Origin: Xiphophorus maculatus
Lineage: Eukaryota > Chordata > Actinopteri > Cyprinodontiformes > Poeciliidae
NCBI RefSeq assembly: GCF_002775205.1
Contig: NC_036456.1
Coordinates: 9,699,463 to 9,763,462 of the forward strand
Direction: 5' to 3'
Length of the DNA: 64,000 nucleotides
Shown: positions 48,601-60,600 of the stretch, piece after piece
How positions within the stretch are numbered: the stretch's first letter is position 1
Layout of the letters: each line of letters starts with the position of its first letter
The notes under the pieces: generated by a model
Told to the model about the DNA's origin: nothing
The model's input: the letters and a program-made list of their open reading frames with translations, nothing else
Databases searched by the model: none
Translations under genes and position numbers: made by a program

Positions 48601-51600
48601 CTCCTCCAAATGTAACAACAGCCATAACGGCCAAACTCTTCATGGTCTTCGTCATGGGGGGCATTTACAAACTGGAATTTGCCTTTTTAACTTTTTTGGG
48701 GGGGAGTAATAGCCTCTCTGTCGCTGGCTTTAAGCAACACCAGTCCAGCACTCGTTTCAGGGTTGGTCATGCGTTTGCACTAGAGTAAAACTGTTTAAAC
48801 AGATGAGTTTGGAGTGGTGAAGGTCCATAATGCGACTCCTGACATATTGATTAACTTCTTTTGATTATTCCATGATGTCACACCAGGAGTGTTTGAGGCG
48901 TAAAATACGCCCGCAGAAGGGATTTCCATTGACTCCAAGGTTGTAAATTTGAAAAAAAAAAAAAACGTACTAAAAATCAGATTTATGGCAAATGGAAGAT
49001 ATTTTTGTAATTATTACTGACATTAAACATGAAATATTTAACCTGATTGGAAGCCAGACAGTAAGGGGGGAAAAAAAAGTTATTTCAGCTGTAGGCTCTC
49101 ATGCATGAATGATCTTCTCCGGGGGAAAAGCCCTGACGACTAACTTGACATACTATTGGCGATGGCTCCTTCCTTTAAGCAGGCATCCATCTTCAAAACA
49201 AAGAAGGTGTAGAGAAGCACATGTTTAAAACACATCTGAAGAAAGCAGATGGGTTTTTCCGGTTGCTCTCCTAAATCTTGTCTTCAACAAAAATATATTT
49301 CTTTAAATGATTCAGGCACCAGCGTTTGCTTCCGACTTCTTTTCTCTGTAATGACAACCGTGGCCAGTGTGATAGTAGCCTCTTGGGTTTGTGTGTGCGT
49401 GTCGCATGGGTGTGTTTGTGTGATGCCGCCCGCCTCTACCTCTCAGCAGGAAGACCGACGACCAGCAGGTTATTGTGCTCCTTCCAGTAGCCAACGTGAA
49501 CCAGATGTTTCCCGAGCAACAGAGACGAACTGAGCGAGGGAACAGGAGAATGGAAAGACGACGAGAAAAAAGATAACGCTAAAGGTCAACGACTGAACTC
49601 AGCAGGTCAAAGCATGCAAATAAGGTTTAATAAATAAAATTATCTGTCATTTTTTCCTCAACAACTGGCAGGAAGAAAAATGAATTATCATTTGCCATTA
49701 GAGACAAACGATCAAGAAATATTTCAAAGGTCTGTAGAGATTACATGCACTCATTATTGCCACAGCTCTCACTAATTTGGGTCTTTAACACATTTTGAAG
49801 TTTTTTTCTCCCACAGGGAGTTAGATTTATACAACAAACAGCTCCATGTAACATGTGGTTTCCTCTGATCCAAACATCGTTGGCCTCAGATATATTCATA
49901 CATCTCCTCTAACTTTTGAATAACTCCTTTGGCAGGTTGCACCTCTTTCACAAGCTTTGGGTAGCCAACTTGTAGCTTTTTCCATTGGTCTTTTGGTAAA
50001 GCTGGACGTTAGTTTTCTGGCGCTGACCTAACTTTTAGGTATACTTTATAGATTTTCAATGGATTTCAGGTCTATTTAAAAAACAAAATCTCCTGGATCT
50101 TAAGATTAGCGTACTTTATTTGTCCTGAAGCAGGTTTGAGATCATTTTCCTGTGAGAAAAACACATTTAAGACCAAGTTTCAACTTTAGGAACAAAACTG
50201 CTGCCTTCGGATAAAATGAAAGAGGTTGAGATGAATAAGAAGCAAAAGAATTGCCAAAACTAAAACCTGCTCTAACCTACAAACTGCTGAGACATGGTTT
50301 TTACTGACCATATCACAATAGATTAAGTGGATGTCAATAAAAAAAAAAAGAAAGGTATTACTTGTACACCTTTAAGAGTCACTAAAATCAGGAGTGGGCC
50401 AAATATCTTTCCTGGAGGATTGTTTTCCTCCAGAAAACAAAGATTGTGATAATTGACCACAGTGAGGAGAAAAGCTCTACGATTGGTCGAGCTGAGGGTG
50501 TCAAATCAATGAAAATGTTACCGGCTGACATCACCAAAGTGGATGCAATAATGACTACATCTAAGCTCTTCTGCTCTAAGCGTTTCGATGTTGAAACTTG
50601 GACACAGTTGGGTTCTCTAGCAAGTCGGTGACTCCAAACAGACATCGAAACTGACGTTAGAAAGGAAAACAGCAAACGTTAAGTTTCTGGAATAGCTTTT
50701 GCAAAACCCCAAACTCAACATTAAATTTATGGACTATGTCTGAAAGACCAGTTGATGCTAAGATGTCAAAAAAAAAAAGAGTGGTCAAATGTCCTCCCAC
50801 AACCCGTGGTATAATCTGCCTAGGCTCTAGAGGACATTGCTGGAGAAAGACACCGCAACCCTCAAGCAGATATAAAAGACGTTTAGAAGTTTTAAATAGT
50901 AAGAGAATTAAAGGTTATGTAATGACAGAATATCTAGACCATCTCTGCTTTGCTGGAGCGTAAACTGATTGTAACATCTCCCAGGCAAGTCGCTGTCCCA
51001 ACCTGATGATGTGGCCTCCTGTGACGTTCTCCAGCATGTCACACAGAGTAAGGAAGATGCCTCTCACTCCTTTCAGCTGGCTGGATGCTTCAGACACTGG
51101 GTACTGGTACAGGATTTCTTCCTAAACAGATAAAGTCACTTAGTTCAGAAATCAGGGTTTCTGCAGATTTCGCAGACTCAAATTTAAGACTTTTTAAGAC
51201 CACTGAGAATGAAATTTAATGCCTTAATACCGAAATGCATTGTACAGGTTGCCAACAGAAGTGAGCCAGTGACGAAGACGAACAAGCAAACTGGTGATAA
51301 ATTTGCTAGATAGAAGGGGTATATTAGCAGCTAGTTAGCGGTAGCCCAACCGCCTTGAGTCACAAAAGGCAATGAAGATGTCTGTGCATGACTCAAATTG
51401 TAGCCTGATATAAAGTCCTGTAAGGAAAATAAACTACATAGCATATATGACATGAATTAGTCCTGCCGTGGCTAAATTTAAGGCCTGTGATTAATGTATT
51501 TAACACCAACTTATATTTTTTGAATGAATTCAAGTCATTTTAAGGCTTTAATTCTAGATACATAAATACAAGACTTTTTAAGTATGCGTGGACACCCTGG

Positions 51601-54600
51601 AAATACACTGTGTAAAATATGGCCTGCATCTTGAAAATGACATATCAGGCTCAGAGAGACATCGCTGGTTAGCCAAACAGCACAAAACAAAGGGTTCATA
51701 AAAATGTGCGGTATCTAGTCTTGGAAGATCAGCAACCAAAACATCTGCTGGGTGTAGAAGAATAGATGGATGTTTATGCTACCTCAATAACGCTTGGCTG
51801 GGTTAAATCTAACCAATGCTTCTCTATGGAATGACGACAATGTGACTTTTAGGGAGGGAGAAACACAAATATTTGTATTTATTCACTATCAGAAGCTGGT
51901 TAGCACAGTTCAATAACTAATAGGCCTGTCACAATAAACAATAAATCAATTAATCGTATGATAAACTAAAAGAAACTCAATAGTTCTCATTTGATTGATT
52001 TATCATTTTCATCTTTCCTCTCTCTTTTTACCATAAACTGAGTGATAAAAGTCTTCAGTCTGGTGCTTTCGTCTCAACTTTCTTTTTTTGAAAGACAATT
52101 TTGTTTACACAAACTTCATAATTCATTGTATTTGTTGTTTCTGTTGTTTTCTTTATTTATTTTGGATATTTCAAATGTCTTCCAGTTCCAATGTTCCTTA
52201 GAATATAACGTTGATTGATCTTCGAGGAAGTGTCCTTGCATTTTTAAGCCATTATTACTACTACATTACTTGAAAATGGCCTCAAAACATCAATATTATT
52301 GTTTATCGCATTAAGTTCTGGGACAATTTATCATCCAGCAAAATTTGTTATTGTGACAGGCCTATTTACTAACACTGACGAGAGTGCAATGAGACAAAAT
52401 GTACTAATCGGAGCATTGCTGGTGTATTAGCAGTCCTTCCAGTAGTGGGAATTTAAGGACTGAATGGTGGGAGTGGGAACTGAAAACTCCTAAATGAACT
52501 ACAGCCATGGCAACCGGAGCAAAAGACCCACAAAAGATACCGACCATTAGGCCGCGAAAGCGCGCGTGAAAAGTGTGAGAGCTCATATCAACAACTCTAT
52601 GCAGATCCGAAACTCTAACCTGCAGCAGCTGCTGAACATCTCACGTTCCACCACCCTAAAATTATGAGACTAAAGAATCAAAGCCACGGTTTAGAGGGTG
52701 TGTCATTTAGAAAATCAGCCGCTCGCTGATGTGGCTCTGGACAAGCCGTATTCCTCTGCGCCGCTGTAGTTTAGGTCCAGATAAATGCAAAAAAAATAAA
52801 TAAATCTGACACGCAGATACACAGAGAAGGAGCAAGGGAACAGCAAAGCACGATTGCTGAGCTGAACACATGAAATTAGGCTGTCAGTCAGAAGTGCTTC
52901 TCACAGCAGCAGTGCACAACAGGGAAGCTGTGTCCACACATATAACCTGAATGGACCTACAAACTTGGTTCTGATTAAAATTTTTTTTAAAAAAGCGAGG
53001 GTTTTGGAGGAATGGCTCGTTGTTGTTACGCTCTGATCCAAAACAGATTTGATTAAGACTCCACAGAGTGCAGCTGACAGCGTTTAAATCGTAGGTCATT
53101 TGCTGTAAGAAGCCGAACTAATCACGGAGCTTTCTGACGTTTCTTTTCCTTTGTCCTGGAAGTCGTCCACAGCAGTAGTTTCCAGAAAACGTCCGGAGGG
53201 ATTCACTTTTAATGCTGTGATTTCCTTCTCAACTTTTCTTCTTTGCACTCAATTACCCGGATCCGCTTTCAGGGAACCAACATAATTAAAATGGTCTGAG
53301 CAATGTCCTAGTGGCAGTTTGTAAGGGTTGCTAAGAGCCAAAGTAATGATTTAGTCTCCACAAGAATTTGCTTTCCAAAGGGATGGAAAAGTGTTTAGAC
53401 ATCCACGGTTAGAGCAGAAGCAGCCGTTTGTTCTGTGAATAAGGTTTGATTTGTAGTCGTCTCACATAATAAACCGGCCCAAGCTGTTTTTGTCCACTCT
53501 CAGCACCCATTGCATGCTTGGCTTCAATCTTCTTAGTGTCTCCTCTAAAGGCTTGTGGCTTCCAATCAACAATTTCCAAGACTGCGGAAACACTGGAGTT
53601 TTATGTTTAATTCAACAGCGCTAGCATAACCCTAATTTAATGTTGGCCCTGTTCAATGATTTTATTTTCCTGGTTATTGTCCAGTTCTGATAGGGTGAAA
53701 CTGGTCAAAGTCCTTCCACCGGCTCCCTGGAGCTCAGAGAATAGACTTCTGTTAGTTTATAAATCAATGAATGCCTTGACACCAAAATACGTTGTAGTTG
53801 TCATTGCATCAACCCTCCAGATCACTGGTCTCCTCTGCATCCCCAGAACCAGTACCAGAACCAAACACGGAGAAGCAGCGTTCAGCTTTTATGCTCCACT
53901 AATCTGGGAGAAACTTCCAGAAAACTGCAAAGCTGCCAAAACACTGAATTCCTTTAAATCAAGGCTAAAAACCCACCTGTTTAGAGTTACCCTGGATTCA
54001 TAATCAATAAAACAATGATTAGCATATTTGTCATATATTTGCTTCATGATTTTCACATAACTGGTTACTGTGAAGCACTTTGAACTGCCTTGTTGCCAAG
54101 CCTGTAATAAATTAACCGCATGATAAATTAAAATGAGCTTGATCATTTCCATTCTCATGATTAGTATTTTTTTGAAAGGAAATTTTGTTAACAAAGAAAT
54201 CATCATTTCATTTATGGCTTCAGATGTGGGTAGTTTTTATTTAGGTCTTATCTATTTGTTTTTGGTTGTTGTGTTTTATTTTGGAAATTTAAAATATCTT
54301 CCCGTTACAAAGTTAAGAATTCTTTACTACATTACAAGTTATTGGTCTTTTAGAGGGAAAACTTGCATTATTATATTTCTTGAACCAGGCCTCAATCGTT
54401 CATCGTAATCATTACTGAGACAATTTATTGTCCAGCAAAATTAGTTTTTGTAACAGGCCTACTTGTTGCTAAAAATGATCCTGACGACGGATGAATAATG
54501 AAGAAGCCTAACTGATCGATGGGACATTTAGACAACAGAATAAGTAATAAAGACTGGATATAAAATTATCCTTCAGTCTTTGATGTTCTCACGCCATACT

Positions 54601-57600
54601 TATTCAAATATGGAAAAAACCTCAACAAAACCCCAAACTTTTTCAGGCTGTGAACAAATTCTCTGCATTAAGATCAGAAAAGCAGGAGCCAAGACTCAGA
54701 TCACACTCATTTTAGGTTTAATAGCTATATAAGGCATTTTATTTCCCACTTATTCCGAGACAAAGTCTACTTTCCTACTTGGAAACCTCATATATACTTT
54801 ATTAAACCAGCACTACATGTCCAATAAAACGTCCAGATGTTTCATTGGCTCAAATAGTGACTAAAAACAACTCCGTAAACTCCAGAATGAACAGTTTCCG
54901 GTGATTCTAATCAGGAAATAAACATCTAGTGGTTTGCTACAGGTTGCGTAGAGACCGACCTCTTCCTGCAGAGATGTAGAGTCCAGTTTGAGCGACAGGT
55001 ACATGACGATGTGCGGGATGTGTCCGATGGCCATCTGGAGCTCCGCCGTGTCCTCCCCCCACAACAAGCGCACCAGTTGGCTGACTGGTGGAGAGGCCTT
55101 CGTCTTCTGGACTGGAGAGGAGTCACTGGGAGCAGCGCTGTCTGCTGGAGCCGCCGTCTCCAACGTCAGCGTCACCTGGCGGGCGGGCAGGAAGCAGATG
55201 TAGAGTCAGGTGAAGGAGAAGAGCGATGTCTGAAAGATGCTCTGGTCATAGACCAACGCAAAGTAGATAGGGAGATGTGTTACATCTAAATGCACGCCAC
55301 ACTTTTCAGATTTTATTCTCTGCAAATAACGTTGACACCCGTGAGTCAATTTCCCTGCCACTTCACGATTACAAAATAAAATTTTAAAAAATGACAGGAA
55401 ATGAAACATAAATAAATTTTGAATGTAGAAAACAAAAATAAAATAAAATGTTACAGTAAGTTAAAAAAATTATACTAAATAAATACAGAGAAATTATAAT
55501 TATTAAATTAAAAATACATATAAAAAATCATTAAATAAAAAAAGAAACTAATAATAAGATTGGAAACAAAATGGAATATTTAATAATAATTATCTTGTTA
55601 AATTAATGCTGTTGAAAATGATGTATTAACTTATATTACACTGTATTATTAAGTTGAGAATGTTCTTTTTATTTTTTATTTCTTAGATGCAATAGTTGGT
55701 GCATAAATTACTTCATCAAGCCATTTATTTATTTATGTTTATTGCCTAATAAGTCAGAATCCATCCTCCTATTTATCACATACAAACTCAACGATGTGCC
55801 TATGAATCTGAAAGTACAAAAAAAAAAAAAAAAAAGATGTATGAACAAGCCCAGAAGTATAAAGACTTCGGTACTGAGATGATCACTGAGCAAATGGGAA
55901 CAGGATGGCAGCTGAGAGAAGAAAAACACTCTTTCTTCTAGGAAGCAGGAAGAAGTCTGTGTGTTTCTGAGCATCTCTGATAAAATAAAAACCACGCTTC
56001 TGCCAAGCCATGAGTGAGTATAGAGTCAGCTTTGGACGTCTCCTAATTGGAAACAGACTGGAGTCGTTTCAACAAACACACGTAGCGGGGACGTCAAAAC
56101 ACTCTGAGGAATAATAAAGGGTCTGGGCTTGCTGCGTTCCTATTGGTTAATGTTTTTCTTCATTGTTTTTAAAATGCAGAATCGTAGCATATCATCAAAA
56201 CAGACCTACTAAAAATGTGGGGGTTTTTTTGTCTTAAAGGAACAGAGTTCGTTTCTTGCTATTTTTTACGTTTCCTTTGAGAATTGCTTTATCACAGCGT
56301 TCCTACACATTTTCATGTCTGGATTACAGTAACCTTTTTAAGACCATTATAAATGAAATTCAGGACGTGTATCACAACAGAGACGCACAAAACAAAAATG
56401 CATATTTTATAGCAGTACAGCCAAACGTTTTTGAACAAAACGAATGCAGCATCGAATGGGTTCGCAACAGAAGACGAACATCGTCCAGCAAACTTTCCAA
56501 AGACAGATGCAAAACGCTAGCTAGCAAGGTTAGGTAAGGTAATTTTATTACACATTTTCAGCAACAAGGCAATTCAAAGTGCTTTACGTGATTTAGAAAG
56601 AAATACAAACAAAATAACAAACCAAAGCTAGCTAGCAGGGGTATGTTAGCAGCTAGCTAGCTAGAAGTAGCCTCGAATCAAAACGTGATGAAGATGTTTG
56701 TGTTTGACTCAAACTTTTGTCTGGCAGAAAAGTCCCACGAGAAAAATAGACTACATAGCATATATGACATAAATTTAAGACCTGAGATTAACGTATTTAA
56801 GGCTAACTTGCATTTTTCTAATGAATTTAATACATTTTATGGCCTTAATTTAAGATACATGAATGTAAGACTTTTTAAGGACGGCTAGATCTTTGGGTCC
56901 CAAACAATGGGATAGCGAATAAAGGCTGGAAAACCAAATATTTTCCTAACTTCATTTTCTTTATCCATGCTTTTCCAAACCTCAAAAATACAGACAAAAA
57001 ATTCCAGGCTATCCCGTGAAATATAAGAACCCTATCAGGTTTAATATGAGCATTGTTTGGGTCGGCAGGAATAATATAATAGCTGTAAAGCCGTAAAGCC
57101 ATCTACAGTAGGTCTGTATGTTACTCTGTCTTCCAGCTCTGCCCAAATATGACGCTAAAAAAAAGATCAAATTACCGTGCCAGAAAGGTAAAAGCTATAT
57201 TTTTCTAATCCAACGGTCTGTGCAGAGCCTGTCAGCTCTAACCACAGGCCGCCGGCCCCTCCAGCAGGCCCCTACATCAAGGCTCCCAGCTATTTTAGCC
57301 CCTTTTACTGGAATACTGTCATTACGGAGCCAGAGGCCAATCCTGATTCATCGTGTGATGAACCTTTCCACTTATTACTCCGTCTCATTGCCCCGTCGTA
57401 GTGGCGAAGTCTGAACACAACCAGCAGGATTTAACTTGACCTTTGTTTTTAATTATTTCAGTAAATGATGCAAGTGAATGTGACCCGAACGCATTAAATG
57501 TAGACATGAGTAAAACAGTTCAGACCTCAGAGTCGGGAAAACGGAGAGAAAAAAGCCTGAATGGGCAAACTGCAGCACTTTCCTTCATGAATTATACGGC

Positions 57601-60600
57601 TGTGGTCAGGCATGAGTGTGCTTTCATTGAAATTCCAGCCTGTTGATGTCAGTCATTTACCAACCATCCATTGATGGGACACACACACACACACACACCG
57701 GAGACACTGCAGTTAGGGTTAGAAAATGGCATGGCGGACCTGACTGTAATGCTAATACGCATCCCATAATAAGCCCTGTCTGCTCCATGTGGGCCTGCGG
57801 CCACACAGAAAAACCACCCAACATCAAACTCACGCTTATATGAACAAAATAAACCCGTCTGTCAGCAACACGGTTCTATTTCAAGTCCGAAGCGAATTTC
57901 TGTGCCCAGAAAACCTTGCTATTTTTCCATAGCCTTCCCCTGCATGTAATTTGGTTTCCGACTACATCTTCTAATCAGCTGAGCCACAGCAGCTTCCTGT
58001 GGCGCCAAAATTGTCACACGGCGATCCGGCTGAGCCAACGTGTTTCGGCTTCGGCTCATGGCGCGCTCTGTCATTTGCAAATTCCTGCTTTTTGATGGGT
58101 TTTTTTTGTGCTTTTTTAAAAGTTTTTTTGGGAAGTTAAAAATGAGGAGTTTTGTGTTTTGTTTTTTTGGGTACAGTCAAAGGACTTTTTTTCTTTCTTT
58201 TGTTTTAAGTTCTGGGGGGTTTCTATGTCCGCCCACTCTGCTCTCTGCTTTATGTGCATATTTGTAACATTTTGAAGTCCTGAAGCAGGAAAAAAACCTA
58301 TCAGACTATTAGCAGGTAAAAGGGTTTCGGAAAAACAGGTCATTAAAATATTAACTCGTTAAAGCTTGGAAGACGGAACAATAACAACAATAAATCAGGT
58401 TTAAAACAATAGTAATCGGATTCTGCCTAAATTTGTCACAAGAACAAATTTTGCTGGATGATAAATTACTCCTGAAATTATTGTGATAAACGATATTATT
58501 GCCATTTTGAGACTATTTTCAACTAATATAATAATAATAACGACATGTTATTGCAAAAAAACCCTTTCATTTCGAGGGAAAATGTAACACTTGAACTGGA
58601 AAACAATTTAAATGTCCAAAATAAACAAACAAAACAATAATAATTTAAATGGATTATGAAGTCTTGGTAAGCAAAATTTTGTTTACAACAAAATTTTGTT
58701 TACAACAAAATAATACTTATTCAGTTTAGACATGGAAAACAGGCAAAAGTGGCAGGTGGTGCAAACTGACTGCTTCGCACCGGGTGTCAAATATTTACAG
58801 CGTTTGTAAAAATTCCAGCTTTATTCAGCGGCATTAAAGGAGAGCTTCTCTGTAACGACTGTCGTCCGAACGGAAATTGTCACGCTCACTTTAATATATT
58901 ATGCGATTAATTGATTAATTGATTTATTGCTTATTGCGGCAGGTTAAATCCTGCCTGAACTCCAGAGTGTTTAGGAACGGGAGCCTGACCTGCGTCGGTC
59001 CTGGGATGCAGGACAGAACCCTCTCGATGTTCTCATAGCTCACGTCAACATCGTCCACTGCCAGGAGGACGTCACCTGAACAGAGAAAAAAATAACAATT
59101 TAATCTGCTAAGATGAGACAACTTTACTACATACAGTAGCCCTGATATGAACGCCACATGTTAGCTGACCCCACAAAGTAGATTCGTTCAAAAGATACCT
59201 GAAAGTACTTATTATTCGTTGGTTTTAGAAATGCAGAAAACCGATGGCATTTGACGTCTGTTTTCTTTTTGCCAGCAGGAATCCAATAACAGGCGGTTAA
59301 ACAACTTCACATGCTTGTGATTAAAGATCACTGCTTTTAGCTGCTCTAATGGCTCAAACATGTTGCAGCAAGGAACAAAAAGTGACTGATTAGAGCAGAT
59401 TCCTCATATAAAGCTGTGGAAAAACAGTCCAGTGATCATTTCTGCACACATCGTACACAAAAGAATGGATTTACAGCGTCTGCAAAGTATGCATACTCTT
59501 TGAAGGTTTTCCACATTTTTTTGTATTAAAACTACAAAACAAATCAAAGATGTGGAACTCGGCTGATGAGCTAAACTTCAATAAACTTCCATGGTTATTT
59601 CATCCCTGGTATGTATGCATAACTGCTGCTCGGTTAGAATAATTAGAGATGTTGTTAAGTCAGATTTTGTTGAAAAAGATGAATAGAGCTTTTCTTAGAA
59701 AACAGTTTGAGTTCCTTGGATTAAAGGATAGCTGTGTTAGTTTTCATTAATAACTAATTCAGTAAAATTGATAAAAAATATATCTGAGCGTCAGAAACGG
59801 TGTGCTTGCTTCGGTGACATCTTCTTAAATAATTCACACTATTTTCTGTGTACCTCAAGGCTTTACATTGGGTCCTCTGAGTTTTAGTTTCAATATCTAT
59901 GGACCTGATGTTAATTTTCAGATGTATGCATGTGACACTGTGGTATATTTAAATACAAAACAAAACGATGCAACTCAAAGCCACATCTTGATGTTGATGT
60001 TAGAATGAGAAGATGGTTCTCATGGAGATGTAAACAGTGACTTAAGCCATGTGTTTTGGTGGCCGGGATAAAAAGGTTGCTAATCAAACATATTCAAAAT
60101 TACATTGAATTTGAGTTTTGTTTGACACATAACTCATTGGCTTTGCTGATAGACACAAAATGTTATGATTCTGTCTTAAAGTAGACCACCACGGTTAAAA
60201 GAATCCACATGGACAAGCTTTAAAAATGAAACTATGATCTTTTTGATAAAAATTAGATTTTCATGCTGGACTTTTAACCCCATTGTAGTACATACTGTAT
60301 GTCCACAAACTGGGATGTAATTAGATAACTTGCTATGATGCCTAAAACCATTTAGGATGAAAACGGGAACAGAAATATGATGCTAGGCTATGCTAGCCTG
60401 ACGCCTTATACAGGTAACTTTATGAATGAGGGTCTTACCGATCAGAATTTGACCACATTTTATAGCTGGACTGTTTGGTATTAATCCGTGAACGGTCAGT
60501 CTGCCGTCCTGTAGGACGGCTCCTCTGTCTTTCTGACCTCCAGTCCAGGCAGGACGATGCACCAGGCCCAGCAGAGCTTCCAGCAGTCCTCCTCTTTCAC

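Larger units (their letters stand above)
55176..58424 (-). other. INTU intron 3
   Basis: A/T-rich with poly-A at about 55817-55834, the element group at 56310-56885 and a CA microsatellite at 57679-57698. No exon was recognised here. Confidence 0.6.

Noticed and set aside
50388-50675. 95-aa minus-strand ORF in INTU intron 5
   Set aside because: Lies in a likely transposon remnant and shows no recognisable domain.
53656-54003. Independent 115-aa protein gene
   Set aside because: It is the C-terminal end of a 5'-truncated LINE ORF2.
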